Shown: in pieces, positions 14,963-23,861 of the stretch
How the letters are laid out: every line of letters starts with the position of its first letter
How positions within the stretch are numbered: the stretch's first letter is position 1
Source of the DNA: Nitrospirota bacterium
Lineage (GTDB): Bacteria; Nitrospirota; Thermodesulfovibrionia; Thermodesulfovibrionales; Dissulfurispiraceae
Length of the DNA stretch: 46,286 bases
Assembly (NCBI GenBank): GCA_015233365.1
Contig: JADFXU010000018.1
Location: forward strand, 1-46,286
Direction of reading: 5' to 3'
The notes under the pieces: model-generated
What the model saw: only the letters and a program-made list of their open reading frames with translations
What the model was told of the DNA's origin: nothing
Databases searched by the model: none
Position numbers and translations under genes: made by a program

Positions 14963-15940
14963 TCAGTTAGAGATTTTCTCCCTGACCTCGTTCAGGTCTG
15001 TGAGGAGCTGATCCGTATCATCATAAAAGGCATTTGCCCCCAATGAAAAGTGAAGCAGCACGACATTCAGGTCATCGGGTATGTAGGGATAGACTTTGTT
15101 CAGATTTACCAGTCTGTTGTTGAAAATTATATTCATGTCATCGGCTGTCAGATGATCAAGCACAGGCGACTCTTCTTTTCTGAGTCGCTGCAAGGTTACG
15201 TCGCCCCGGCCTGTGAGGTAGACCAGGACATTGCCCAACCCGAACAGGTCATATCCGAACATATTCCCGGCATGCATAAAGTTAAAATCGAAATCTATCC
15301 AGCGGCACAGACCTGTATCTTTTTCCTTTATTATGTGATCTCGCCTGATGTCGCCGTGCTTCTCGCCGCGCTCGTGGAGAAATCTTATTGCCTTTACCAA
15401 ATCAATGTATTCACCCAGTACGGAGGGGAAAAAGTTGTGGAAATAGTCTTCATGGTTTTCACCAAGTCCCAGCACATGGTCAGCCAGCGTCTTGCCTTTG
15501 ATAAAGTCTATTATCCTGATTATGTTTCCAGTCGGGTCACACACCGAAAAACCCTGCATGAAATTGGGATGCCCTTTGACCATATCGAGAATAATGGCCT
15601 CTTTCCGCGGACTTCTGACGCAATCGAATGTTATATTGCCAACCTTTGCCCTGAACTGCTCGTGAAAGACCATTTTGATAATTTTTATGCTTCCGTCAGT
15701 CAGGTCGATTGCCCTCCTGACCCAGAACTTGGGCTCTTCATCAATGCCGAAACGGCCCTCGCGTTCATAATTCCGCATAAAGTAAGGGCGCCCGTCAAGG
15801 ATTACAACATCGTCATAGTCGACCTTGAAGAAATCCGATATGTCGGTGACAATCCTTGGCGATGCAGGCACGCTGGAGGGCTCCACCCATCGTGCTATAA
15901 TGTCCCGCAAGTCATGTCCACTGAGAGGCATCTCTCTCAT
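14963..15940 (-). CDS. Atypical Ser/Thr-like protein kinase
   Basis: The 325-aa soluble protein contains a kinase-like fold after an N-terminal domain of about 60 residues. Seen are a likely ATP lysine K89 (SIKIIKMVF), E114 (PRKEAII), a hinge (IIRIIDFIKGKTLADHV), catalytic HGDIRRDHI (H195-G-D197) and metal-binding IDFDF (D216). HGD in place of HRD is found in Kdo/RIO/aminoglycoside-kinase-like families, so the substrate could be a protein or a small molecule. Usual glycine-rich loop signatures are weak. It leads an operon with uspA. A good promoter (15977-16005) precedes it. Ribosome site is weak. Confidence 0.82.
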   Translation of the reverse strand: MREMPLSGHDLRDIIARWVEPSSVPASPRIVTDISDFFKVDYDDVVILDGRPYFMRNYEREGRFGIDEEPKFWVRRAIDLTDGSIKIIKMVFHEQFRAKVGNITFDCVRSPRKEAIILDMVKGHPNFMQGFSVCDPTGNIIRIIDFIKGKTLADHVLGLGENHEDYFHNFFPSVLGEYIDLVKAIRFLHERGEKHGDIRRDHIIKEKDTGLCRWIDFDFNFMHAGNMFGYDLFGLGNVLVYLTGRGDVTLQRLRKEESPVLDHLTADDMNIIFNNRLVNLNKVYPYIPDDLNVVLLHFSLGANAFYDDTDQLLTDLNEVREKISN

Positions 15941-15976
15941 TTCGTCCGTGCCAGGTCCACCATATATACAGATTAA

Positions 15977-16005
15977 AATCTACATTGTTTAAAAAGTTCT
16001 GTCAA
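15977..16005 (-). promoter_or_regulatory. Sigma-70-type promoter of the kinase-uspA operon
   Basis: On the minus strand TTGACA (16005-16000), 17-nt spacer, TAGATT (15982-15977), about 37 nt upstream of the kinase ATG. Confidence 0.55.
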
Positions 16006-16027
16006 TGTCTCAGCCGTTAATTTTAAC

Positions 16028-16056
16028 TTGACCGGCCTCTTGTTACGTGATACGTT
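16028..16056 (+). promoter_or_regulatory. Possible promoter of the cupredoxin-radical SAM pair
   Basis: TTGACC (16028-16033), 17-nt spacer, TACGTT (16051-16056). The -10 is poor, so support is modest; it stands back to back with the kinase promoter. Confidence 0.3.
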
Positions 16057-16085
16057 TTAATCAGAAGACAGGCACAGGAGAAGGT

Positions 16086-16496
16086 ATGAGACGTTTTCAG
16101 TTTTTTCTCGCAGTGATATTATTTATTTTTCCTCTATCGGTCGGTGCCGCGGGGGAGGAAGGTAAATTTGTTGCCTCTGTGGACAAAAACGGGGTCCAGC
16201 GGGTAGAAATTATTGCCGGAAGATATTACTTCCATCCTAATTATATGGTAGTCAAAGCCAATGTGCCTGTGGAAATTAATATCAGAAAGGAGCCGGAAAT
16301 GGTGCCCCATGACTTTGTCCTTAAAGCACCTGAAGCGGGAATAGATATCTTTCAAAGCCTGAGTTCCGAGCCCTCTATTATCAGGTTTACCGCTCTGAAG
16401 CCCGGCAAATATCTTTTTTACTGCGACAGGAAATTCTTGTTCTTTAAAAGCCACAAAGAACAGGGCATGGAAGGTGTGCTTGAAGTCACCCCGTAA
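16086..16496 (+). CDS. Exported single-domain cupredoxin
   Basis: The 136-aa product has a signal peptide (about 1-21, ending VGAAG) and a cupredoxin fold. Candidate copper ligands are H75 (MVPHDFVL), C113 (YLFYCDRK), H123 (KSHKEQGM) and M128, the His-Cys-His-Met set of type 1 blue copper proteins, though the C-to-H spacing (FLFFKS) is longer than in plastocyanins. AGGAGAAGG precedes the ATG at 16086; an earlier ATG (16047) lacks one and would bury the signal peptide. It stops directly at the start of the radical SAM gene. Probably a periplasmic electron carrier. Confidence 0.82.
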   Translation: MRRFQFFLAVILFIFPLSVGAAGEEGKFVASVDKNGVQRVEIIAGRYYFHPNYMVVKANVPVEINIRKEPEMVPHDFVLKAPEAGIDIFQSLSSEPSIIRFTALKPGKYLFYCDRKFLFFKSHKEQGMEGVLEVTP

Positions 16497-17930
16497 ATGA
16501 AAAGCGGTGCCGATGTCCTTATAGTCAGCACCAATCGCAATGATCTTCCGCTTCCTGTCATGCCCTACGGCGCCTGTATGGTTGCAGAGGCGACAGAACG
16601 GGAAGGCCATCATGTCAGGCTGCTTGATCTGATGTTCGAAAAAGAACCTCTCCGCGCAGTCGAAAAAGAGATGTCCGCGACTAAACCGGCTGTGGTGGGA
16701 CTTTCTGTCAGGAATATCGACAACAATGATATGCAAAACCCTGTTTTTTACCCGGCGGAACTGAAGTCCATTATGGAACGCATAAGAATGGTTTCAGTCG
16801 CCCCTGTAGTGCTGGGAGGCGCGGCCATGTCGGTTATGCCTGAAGCACTGCTTCGCTTCACAGGGGCTGATTACGCGGTGCATGGGGCAGGAGAGGTTGT
16901 CTTTCCCAAACTGGTCAGGAGTATTATTGAGGGAGGCGCTGCAGATGACCTGCCGGGTGTTTTGCGGGTCGATAAATACGTTATAAGGAAAAACGAATGT
17001 TCTTCAGATGGATTGACGGATTGCTGCCGGGTGCCCGATTTCCGCAGGTGGATAAATGCAGGGCCGTACTTGTCGAGACTGTCGAGTGTTCCGGTCCAGA
17101 CAAAGGTTGGGTGCCATTTTCAGTGTGTCTATTGCACTTACAGAAGGGCGGAGGGGGGAGGCTATAGACTTTCGAGTCCGGAGAGCGTTGTTCAAGCGGT
17201 AAGCGCCCTGTCAAAGGCGGGGTTTCAGGACATCGAGTTTGTTGACAACGTGTTTAATTCGCCATATGATCATGCCGCGGCCATATGCGAAGGTCTTGCC
17301 GGCATGAAGGGACATGCGCGTTTGCAGAGCCTTGAACTCAACCCCTTTTTTATAGATGACGCGCTGCTCGATTCCATGGAAAAAGCTGGGTTCAGGGGCA
17401 TAGGAGTAACAGTCGAAAGTGCGTCGGACAAGGTCCTTAACGGTCTCGGCAAAGGCTTCAACTCAAGGCATGTCCAGATGGCTTCCGAAGTTATTGCCAG
17501 ACACCGCATTCCATGTATGTGGATATTTATGGTCGGCGGCCCGGGCGAGACGGACGAAACAGTGCGTGAAACCCTCCGCTTTGCAGAAAATTCGATATGT
17601 CCCGGAGATGTGGCCTTCTTCAATATAGGGGTCCGTATTTATCCCGGCACGGCACTCGAAGCCAGGGCGAGGCAGGAGGGAATCCTTTCTCTTTCCGCGG
17701 AAGACATGCTCAAGCCGGTTTTTTATCTTTCTCCCGGACTCGATTTTCGATGGATGATAGAAGAGGTCAGGCGCTTTATGGGGGTCCATATGAATGTCAT
17801 GAATTCGGATTCTCTCGGGCTTTCTTTTCTCCCTTTTATCCAGCGGCTTGCCTGCAGCGTCGGCGTCAAGGCTCCTCTTTGGAGACGCACACGTACTATA
17901 AGGGGGATGCTCAGGTTGCTGCGGTTATGA
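16497..17930 (+). CDS. B12-binding radical SAM protein
   Basis: The 477-aa cytoplasmic enzyme has an N-terminal cobalamin-binding domain (about 1-140; GADVLIVSTNR, PVVLGGAAMSVMPE, YAVHGAGE) and a radical SAM core with CHFQCVYC (CxxxCxxC) near residue 205, then FVDNVFNSPYDH and GGPGETDETV. The C-terminus is a short helical segment. This B12/rSAM layout is that of methyltransferases or ring-forming enzymes such as those for hopanoids, bacteriochlorophyll or phosphonates; the substrate cannot be told. Its ATG follows the cupredoxin TAA without gap. Its last 20 bp overlap the opposite-strand GGDEF gene. Confidence 0.9.
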   Translation: MKSGADVLIVSTNRNDLPLPVMPYGACMVAEATEREGHHVRLLDLMFEKEPLRAVEKEMSATKPAVVGLSVRNIDNNDMQNPVFYPAELKSIMERIRMVSVAPVVLGGAAMSVMPEALLRFTGADYAVHGAGEVVFPKLVRSIIEGGAADDLPGVLRVDKYVIRKNECSSDGLTDCCRVPDFRRWINAGPYLSRLSSVPVQTKVGCHFQCVYCTYRRAEGGGYRLSSPESVVQAVSALSKAGFQDIEFVDNVFNSPYDHAAAICEGLAGMKGHARLQSLELNPFFIDDALLDSMEKAGFRGIGVTVESASDKVLNGLGKGFNSRHVQMASEVIARHRIPCMWIFMVGGPGETDETVRETLRFAENSICPGDVAFFNIGVRIYPGTALEARARQEGILSLSAEDMLKPVFYLSPGLDFRWMIEEVRRFMGVHMNVMNSDSLGLSFLPFIQRLACSVGVKAPLWRRTRTIRGMLRLLRL

Positions 17931-20436
17931 CCCTGTCCCGGCCTTCCTCTTTTGCCTTATAGAGTGCCGCGTCAGCAGCCCTTAAAATATCTTCCTGTCT
18001 TCTGCCGTGATCGGGAAAGGCGGCGACCCCGAAAGACAATGTGATCGGCCCGATATTTTGATTAAGATACGTGAAACTCAGTTTCTTGATCTCCTGCCGC
18101 ATTTGCTCGGCGCGGTGAGTGGATGCCTCCAATGATGATTCCGGCAATATGATCACGAACTCCTCGCCGCCGTACCTGCACGCAATATCTTCCTCCCTTA
18201 TGGACCTTCTCATGAAAGCGCTGAGTTCTTGCAGGAGAATGTCTCCGGCTTCATGCCCGTATGTATCGTTGAATTGTTTAAAATAGTCGATATCCAGCAT
18301 AATGACACCCAGCGGGCCCTGTTTGCGGGCCATACGGTGCAGTTCTCTCTCGAACGTCGCTATCATATATCGCCTGTTGTACAAATTGGTGAGCGGATCG
18401 AGGATCGATTGCCTGAAAAAAGCTTCGCGCAATTTAAAGTTCAACAGTGACAGGGAAATACTTTCCGCCGTAATCGAGGCCAGATGTTTTTTGTGTGCCG
18501 TCAACCGCTCTGCTTTCTCCTTTGGAACTCCGGCATATTTTGTAAATTGCAGGTGAAATAATCCTATGTTTCTGGTTTTGGCCGTCACCGGAATACAAAT
18601 ATAGGCCATACCAGTTTCCGGTTTTATATGCGGGCAGAGGGTCTCATTGACAGGGTCATCGACCGAATAGCTTTTCCCCAGCCTCAATGCCCTGCAATCC
18701 CTCGGTCTCAGCACATGGCCTTCAATCCTGATATCTCCCCATGTCAAAACAGTCTCCAGGACGGTCCTGGATTCGTCGAAGACATATACCGCTCCGCGGT
18801 CGTAAGCGAACAATTGTCTGACATATTTGTCTATTACTCTATAGATTCCTCCAACACTTTTGCAGGCCAGAAGCAATCCGTTCATGTTATTGATTATTTC
18901 AAACTCCTTATTGTGCTGCTCAAGCTCGGCGATGTAGTCCTTGAGGTCCCTTTGGGCCTGCTGTAATTCATATTCCACCTTCTTCCGTTCCCTGATGTCG
19001 GTAAAAAAAGCATAATAGTAAACTGTGTTTCCCAGCGTGTCGAGGGCCTGATGTAAAATTATCTCGACGGGTATCCTTGAGCCGTCTTTTCGCATGCACT
19101 CATTTTGGTAAACCTGGGGCTCTCCTGTGCGCTCAAGTTCCCCGAAAACCTTTTTCTCCTGCTCACGCCATTCAGGGGGCGTAAGGTCCGATAACCGTGC
19201 TATTGATTTCAATTCGTCTCTGCCATACCCGGTCAATTCAACGAACGCATGGCTGTAAAATATTAAACGGCTGTCGCGGCCCATTACGACAAAGGGCTGC
19301 TCAAAGGTTTCGATAACATTCAGCATTGCATCTGTCAACAATCCTTCGCGGTTGCGGGCTCTTAATACTGCATTACAGCTATTCGCATTATCAAAGGCCA
19401 GTGACAGCGAATCCGCAAACCTGCCAGCAAACTTGATATGCGCCCTGTCAAAGACAGCGGTCCCGGAATGATAATGAAATCCAATGCCTCCTTTCGTTTC
19501 ACATCTTGTCATAAACGGAAGTTGAAGCAGTGACCGGATCCCTAATTTGCTCGCAAACTCGGGATTTACCCTCCTGTCCCCCGCAACATTGTCTACAGCA
19601 AGCGGCGCGGACATTTCTATTGCAAGTTCCGCATGCTTTAGTTCGCTGCCTACAAAACGCTTCCCCGGAAGTTTGGAAGGAAGCTTGTAAACGCTCCTCA
19701 CTTCCCACTCGCCTTCAGTGAGGATGAACAGGATCGCACTCTCCGCCCCTATTGCTTTTGCCGCTTCCCGTAAAACACGCTTCATAATCCGGTCTATGTC
19801 AAAGGTTGAATGGATGAGCATATTTATTCTGATGAGCGCATCACTCAGGTCTTTTTCAACTCTTAATTCCTTCTGCCGCTCCATCAGGTCTTCATAGAGT
19901 CTTGCGTTCTCAAGGGCAACGGAGGCTGATATGCTGACTTTCGAGGCAAAATCGATCAGGGTCTCACTGAACGTGACCTTAGCGGAGTGATAGTGCAGCA
20001 AAAGCGTTCCTGTCACCTTTCCCCTGACAATGATGGGGATGGCCAACGCTGAGCGAATGCCCAAGGTTTTCATGATATCCCGGTTTACACGGTTGTCGTT
20101 AAAAGTGTCATTGACAGAGACTGGCTTGCGGGTCGTTTTCGCAGTCGCGGCATGCGGGAGTTCTTCGTCTGTAAATGACTTTGCCGCAAGTTCCCGGAGT
20201 AATCCGTAAGTGTATTTTACTGTCCAGAGATTGCCTTTGCACAAAGCCATCATGGATGACTCGCAACCTGTTGCTTTAGCCGACTCGACAACGACTTTGC
20301 GGATGATTTTATTGAAATCAAGAGTGGAATGTATTGACAGGTGGATATGATGAAAGGCATCTCGCAGACTGATCATGTCCGCGCGCCTTTCTGTCTTGCG
20401 TCTTTCTTGTTTTCTCCGCTCCATGGTGGAACGCAT
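17911..20436 (-). CDS. Diguanylate cyclase with GAF-GAF-PAS-GAF sensor region
   Basis: The 841-aa soluble protein has an N-terminal basic segment, two GAF domains (about 25-185 and 200-350), a PAS domain (about 365-490; DSRLIFYSHAFVELTGYG), a coiled coil, a third GAF-like domain (about 510-670) and a C-terminal GGDEF domain. The active site is CRYGGEEF with an RxxD (REED) inhibitory site five residues before it, so product-inhibited c-di-GMP synthesis is expected. No EAL domain is present. The start at 20436 is 13 nt after a strong -10; M5 (20424) is also possible. The 3' end overlaps the radical SAM gene by 20 bp. Confidence 0.93.
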   Translation of the reverse strand: MRSTMERRKQERRKTERRADMISLRDAFHHIHLSIHSTLDFNKIIRKVVVESAKATGCESSMMALCKGNLWTVKYTYGLLRELAAKSFTDEELPHAATAKTTRKPVSVNDTFNDNRVNRDIMKTLGIRSALAIPIIVRGKVTGTLLLHYHSAKVTFSETLIDFASKVSISASVALENARLYEDLMERQKELRVEKDLSDALIRINMLIHSTFDIDRIMKRVLREAAKAIGAESAILFILTEGEWEVRSVYKLPSKLPGKRFVGSELKHAELAIEMSAPLAVDNVAGDRRVNPEFASKLGIRSLLQLPFMTRCETKGGIGFHYHSGTAVFDRAHIKFAGRFADSLSLAFDNANSCNAVLRARNREGLLTDAMLNVIETFEQPFVVMGRDSRLIFYSHAFVELTGYGRDELKSIARLSDLTPPEWREQEKKVFGELERTGEPQVYQNECMRKDGSRIPVEIILHQALDTLGNTVYYYAFFTDIRERKKVEYELQQAQRDLKDYIAELEQHNKEFEIINNMNGLLLACKSVGGIYRVIDKYVRQLFAYDRGAVYVFDESRTVLETVLTWGDIRIEGHVLRPRDCRALRLGKSYSVDDPVNETLCPHIKPETGMAYICIPVTAKTRNIGLFHLQFTKYAGVPKEKAERLTAHKKHLASITAESISLSLLNFKLREAFFRQSILDPLTNLYNRRYMIATFERELHRMARKQGPLGVIMLDIDYFKQFNDTYGHEAGDILLQELSAFMRRSIREEDIACRYGGEEFVIILPESSLEASTHRAEQMRQEIKKLSFTYLNQNIGPITLSFGVAAFPDHGRRQEDILRAADAALYKAKEEGRDRVITAAT

Positions 20437-20741
20437 CCAATATAATTATAGTATAGCCTTTCCGCGGATAGTGTCAATTTACACGGTTCCACCCCGGCAA
20501 GTCTGCGCCTTGCCTATGAACTTTTTACGAAACCGTCCGGTTTTAGTGTTGTAGACGACTTTCTGAAATTCACATCATTGTTTTTTGAGACGTTTATGTG
20601 GTATTTTCTTATCGATGAAGCTCATTCGGACAGCAGGCGGTCTTTCAATTTCGCTGTCCGTGACAGTAGAATTATCACTGGTAAGGTCCTGTTAGTGCTT
20701 AGGGTTGGAAACAAAAAAATATGAGTAGGAGGAAAAGCGGG
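20437..20741. other. Divergent intergenic region (305 bp)
   Basis: Nothing coding is visible. The left side holds the GGDEF-gene promoter. The right side holds an 8-bp inverted repeat CGGACAGC/GCTGTCCG (20627-20634, 20653-20660), a candidate operator about 85 nt before the transporter start, and a poor sigma-54-like GG-N10-GC at 20685-20698. A small AAACC-GTCC-GGTTT hairpin lies near 20530. Confidence 0.4.
20450..20477 (-). promoter_or_regulatory. Sigma-70-type promoter of the GGDEF gene
   Basis: On the minus strand TTGACA (20477-20472), 16-nt spacer, TATACT (20455-20450), followed by an AT-rich stretch and the ATG at 20436. The leader would be very short. Confidence 0.6.
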
Positions 20742-22016
20742 ATGGCATCGAAAAATTGTATCAGAGTTTTATCTGTCGCAGTATCGTTGTTGCTTATCTT
20801 GGTTTTTTCCGTGTCCGCGAAGTCAGAGCAGAAGGTCATCAAAATCGGCGCAGTCTATCCCCTGACCGGCAATATAGCCTCAACCGGTTTGGATTGCAAG
20901 AGGGGCGTTGATCTGGCGGTGGATATTATTAACGGGAAATACGATCTTGATCTCCCGTTGGCGAAGAGTGCGGGGCTGCCGAATCTGGGCGGTGCAAAAA
21001 TAGAGATTGTATATGCCGATACCAAGGGGGACCCGAAAAACGGCATGTCCGAGGCCGAAAGGCTGATTACGTCGGAAAAGGTAGTTGCCATGATCGGGGC
21101 CTACCAGAGTGCCGTGACGAAAACAGCCAGCCAGATTACCGAAAGGCTGAGAATTCCATACGTATGCTCGGATTCTTCCTCTCCCACACTGACGGAAAGG
21201 GGATTCAAGTACTTTTTCAGGGTCAGCCCCCACGACGATATTTTTGCCCGGGACCAGTTCCAGTTCCTGAAGGACCTGGAAAAAAAGACCGGACAGGCAG
21301 TTCATAACGTCGCTGTGCTTTACGAAAATACGGAATTCGGCTCTAATGCCGGCAAGGCCTACAGGAAATATGCATCCGAATTCGGGTATAAAGTTGTTGC
21401 TGATATAGCGTACCCGGCCAACGCAACAGACGTGACCAGCGAGGTGGGCAAGCTCATCGTAAGCAAACCGGACGTGCTGATGCATGCTTCGTATATCACA
21501 GATGCCATTCTCTTTACCAGGACTTTCAAGGAAATGGGCTTTCAACCCAAAGGCATTATGACTATGGCGGGATATATCGAGCCGGGCTACCTGGCGGCGA
21601 TAAAAGCTGATGGCAACTACATAATTGTCCGGTCGACCTTTGCTCTCGATCTTGCCAAGAAAAAACCACTCGTGGCCAAGGTCAACGAGCTTTTCAGAAA
21701 GAAATACGGCATGGACATGAGTGAAAATGCCGCACGGAGCTTCATGGCCCCATTTGTCCTTGCCGAGGCCATCAACCGGGCCAAGTCCACAGCTCCGGAA
21801 GCTATTGTGAAAGCTCTCCAGGATACTGATATCCCGGGCAATGAGACTATCTACCCATGGAAGGGGATCAAGTTCGACCCGCTGTCACATCAAAACATCT
21901 ACGCGCGGGGAACGCTTGTGCAGATACTCAATCAGGAATATGTAACGATCTGGCCTTTTGACTCGGCTTCGAAGTCGGTAGTCTGGCCGTTCCCGGCATG
22001 GAAAGGGAGAAAATAG
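20742..22016 (+). CDS. Branched-chain-type ABC transporter substrate-binding protein
   Basis: The 424-aa periplasmic protein has a signal peptide (about 1-27, ending FSVSAKSE) and a type I binding fold starting KIGAVYPLTGNIASTG, with DTKGDPKNGMSEAERLI and AVTKTASQITERLRIPYV. The ATG at 20742 has AGGAGG 9 nt upstream; the ATG at 20721 lacks one and would prefix the signal peptide with seven residues. It is the first gene of a complete SBP-permease-permease-ATPase-ATPase operon. The ligand could be an amino acid, amide, urea or hydroxyacid; the LarA/glycerate-kinase genes downstream make hydroxyacids attractive (inference). Confidence 0.92.
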   Translation: MASKNCIRVLSVAVSLLLILVFSVSAKSEQKVIKIGAVYPLTGNIASTGLDCKRGVDLAVDIINGKYDLDLPLAKSAGLPNLGGAKIEIVYADTKGDPKNGMSEAERLITSEKVVAMIGAYQSAVTKTASQITERLRIPYVCSDSSSPTLTERGFKYFFRVSPHDDIFARDQFQFLKDLEKKTGQAVHNVAVLYENTEFGSNAGKAYRKYASEFGYKVVADIAYPANATDVTSEVGKLIVSKPDVLMHASYITDAILFTRTFKEMGFQPKGIMTMAGYIEPGYLAAIKADGNYIIVRSTFALDLAKKKPLVAKVNELFRKKYGMDMSENAARSFMAPFVLAEAINRAKSTAPEAIVKALQDTDIPGNETIYPWKGIKFDPLSHQNIYARGTLVQILNQEYVTIWPFDSASKSVVWPFPAWKGRK

Positions 22017-22031
22017 GAACGGGACCGATCA

Positions 22032-22892
22032 ATGCCTGATCAATTGCTTCAGCAGCTTGCCGATGGTTTATTAATCGGCTTGATGTATTCACTGGTCGCC
22101 ATCGGGTTGACTCTTATCTGGGGTGTCATGAACATCGTGAATTTCGCCCACGGCGAATTCCTGATGCTCGGCATGTTCACCTCCTTCTGGCTCTTTACCC
22201 TGTTCGGCATTGACCCCATCTTTTCGATTCCAATATGTTTTGTCGGAATGTTTGTCATGGGCACGCTGATCTACCGCTTCATTGTGAGCAAGGTGATGAA
22301 GGGTCCCGTACTGGCCCAGTTGGTAGTGACCTTTGGAGTGAGTATCTTTATCTCCAATCTCGCCGTTTATTTCTGGACCCCGGACTTCCGGCTTTTACCG
22401 GCCACAATGCTCCAGGGTACGTGGCAGATCGGCGGTGTCGACCTCAGTATCCCCAAAGTTGCGGCTTCTTTCGGGAGCGTAATCGCTTCTGTCAGCATGT
22501 TCTTTTTCCTGAAAAGGACGAAAACCGGCAAGGCGATTTTGGCGACCGAGATGGACCGCGAGGCGGCCCTGCTCATGGGGATAAATACCGAGCGTATCAA
22601 CTCGCTTTCTTTTGGAATCGGTGCGGCCCTCGTCGGAGTGGCGGGGGCCTTCTTATCTACTTATTACTATATCTATCCCCAGGTGGGAGGTCTGTTCGGG
22701 ACCATCGCCTTTTGTGTAGTGGCCCTCGGCGGGTTCGGGAGTATTGAGGGGGCATTTATCGCTGGGATACTGGTAGGGTTGGCCCAGACATTAGGCGGCT
22801 TCTACTTTGACCCCTCTTACAAGTATGCCATTGTCTTCATGATATATCTCATAACGATCTGGATAAGACCGCAGGGTCTCCTGGGGTGGTAA
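22032..22892 (+). CDS. livH: Branched-chain-type ABC transporter permease LivH
   Basis: The 286-aa inner-membrane protein has about eight helices and the family start LLQQLADGLLIGLMYSLVAIGLTLIWGVMNIVNFAHGE in parts, with cytoplasmic loop EAALLMGINTERINSLSFGIGAAL that contacts the ATPases. It lies 15 bp after the binding-protein gene. Conserved NFAHGEF near residue 38 is diagnostic of LivH. With LivM it forms the heterodimeric channel. Confidence 0.95.
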   Translation: MPDQLLQQLADGLLIGLMYSLVAIGLTLIWGVMNIVNFAHGEFLMLGMFTSFWLFTLFGIDPIFSIPICFVGMFVMGTLIYRFIVSKVMKGPVLAQLVVTFGVSIFISNLAVYFWTPDFRLLPATMLQGTWQIGGVDLSIPKVAASFGSVIASVSMFFFLKRTKTGKAILATEMDREAALLMGINTERINSLSFGIGAALVGVAGAFLSTYYYIYPQVGGLFGTIAFCVVALGGFGSIEGAFIAGILVGLAQTLGGFYFDPSYKYAIVFMIYLITIWIRPQGLLGW

Positions 22893-22895
22893 AGC

Positions 22896-23861
22896 ATGCG
22901 TAATTTCACTATTCGACAGATTATTGCGGGAGTTGCCATCCTCTTGCTGCTCATCGTCTTTCCCCTGGTTGTCAGCCAGTCCTTTAATGTTCATGTAATG
23001 ATACTCGTGTTCATGTTCGGCATGCTGGGAGTAGCATGGAACATCATGGGCGGTTATGCCGGGATGTTTTCTTTCGGGCAGGCGGCCTTTTTCGGCATCG
23101 GGGCCTATACTTCTTCCTATTTGTTGATCGCCTATGGTATCAACCCGTGGATAGGGCTCGTCGCAGGGGGCTGCGCCGCTGCTGTGGTGGCGGCAGTCAT
23201 CGGGTATCCCTGTTCCAACCTGAGGGGCCACTATTTTGCTATCGCCAGCATTGCATTTGCTGAAATCGTCAGGATTGTCTTCAACAACTGGCAAATGGTG
23301 GGTGCGGCGGAAGGACTCTCCTTGCCCATGCAGAACGAGTCGTTCGCCAATTTCCTGTTCAATTCTTCAAAACTGCCTTATTACTATATAATGCTTGCCT
23401 TTCTTCTGGTTTCTCTGGCCGTTAGTTATTTCATAGCAACCTCAAAAATGGGCTACTATTTCCGGGCGATCAGGGAGAGCCATAAAATTGCGGAAGTCAT
23501 GGGTGTTAATGTCGTTCTGTACCGTCTCATGGCTATTATGATAAGCGCATTCCTGAGTGCAATGGCAGGCACATTTTACGCTCAATACATTCTTTACATC
23601 GATCCCGGGAGCGTCATGCTTCTCGCTACATCTGTCCAGATTGTCCTCATCTCTATGCTTGGAGGGGCTGGGAGCATAATGGGTCCGGTGATCGGCGCGG
23701 CCATACTGATACCTGCATCAGAATACACGCGTGTCGCCCTCGGGTACAAGGGAACAGGCATGGACATGCTGATATACGGGTTATTGATCACGCTTATTTC
23801 CATGTATTACCCCGAAGGGGTCTGGAAGCTTTTCTCTAGGTTAGGCAGGAAACTGAAATGA
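22896..23861 (+). CDS. livM: Branched-chain-type ABC transporter permease LivM
   Basis: The 321-aa membrane protein has about nine to ten helices, the family motif GYAGMFSFGQAAFFGIGAYTSS near residue 50 in parts, and the coupling loop YYFRAIRESHKIAEVMGVN. It starts 3 nt after livH and ends 4 nt inside livG (ATGA overlap), so all are translationally coupled. The C-terminus (YYPEGVWKLFSR) is typical. Confidence 0.95.
   Translation: MRNFTIRQIIAGVAILLLLIVFPLVVSQSFNVHVMILVFMFGMLGVAWNIMGGYAGMFSFGQAAFFGIGAYTSSYLLIAYGINPWIGLVAGGCAAAVVAAVIGYPCSNLRGHYFAIASIAFAEIVRIVFNNWQMVGAAEGLSLPMQNESFANFLFNSSKLPYYYIMLAFLLVSLAVSYFIATSKMGYYFRAIRESHKIAEVMGVNVVLYRLMAIMISAFLSAMAGTFYAQYILYIDPGSVMLLATSVQIVLISMLGGAGSIMGPVIGAAILIPASEYTRVALGYKGTGMDMLIYGLLITLISMYYPEGVWKLFSRLGRKLK

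Noticed and set aside
15050-15976. Long plus-strand ORF (308 codons) over the kinase gene
   Set aside because: It is antisense to a kinase with clear motifs, starts without a ribosome site and has no domain signs.
20685-20698. GG-N10-GC before the transporter gene as a sigma-54 promoter
   Set aside because: Only the spacing fits; flanks (AAGGTCC, AGTGCTT) diverge too far from the consensus.
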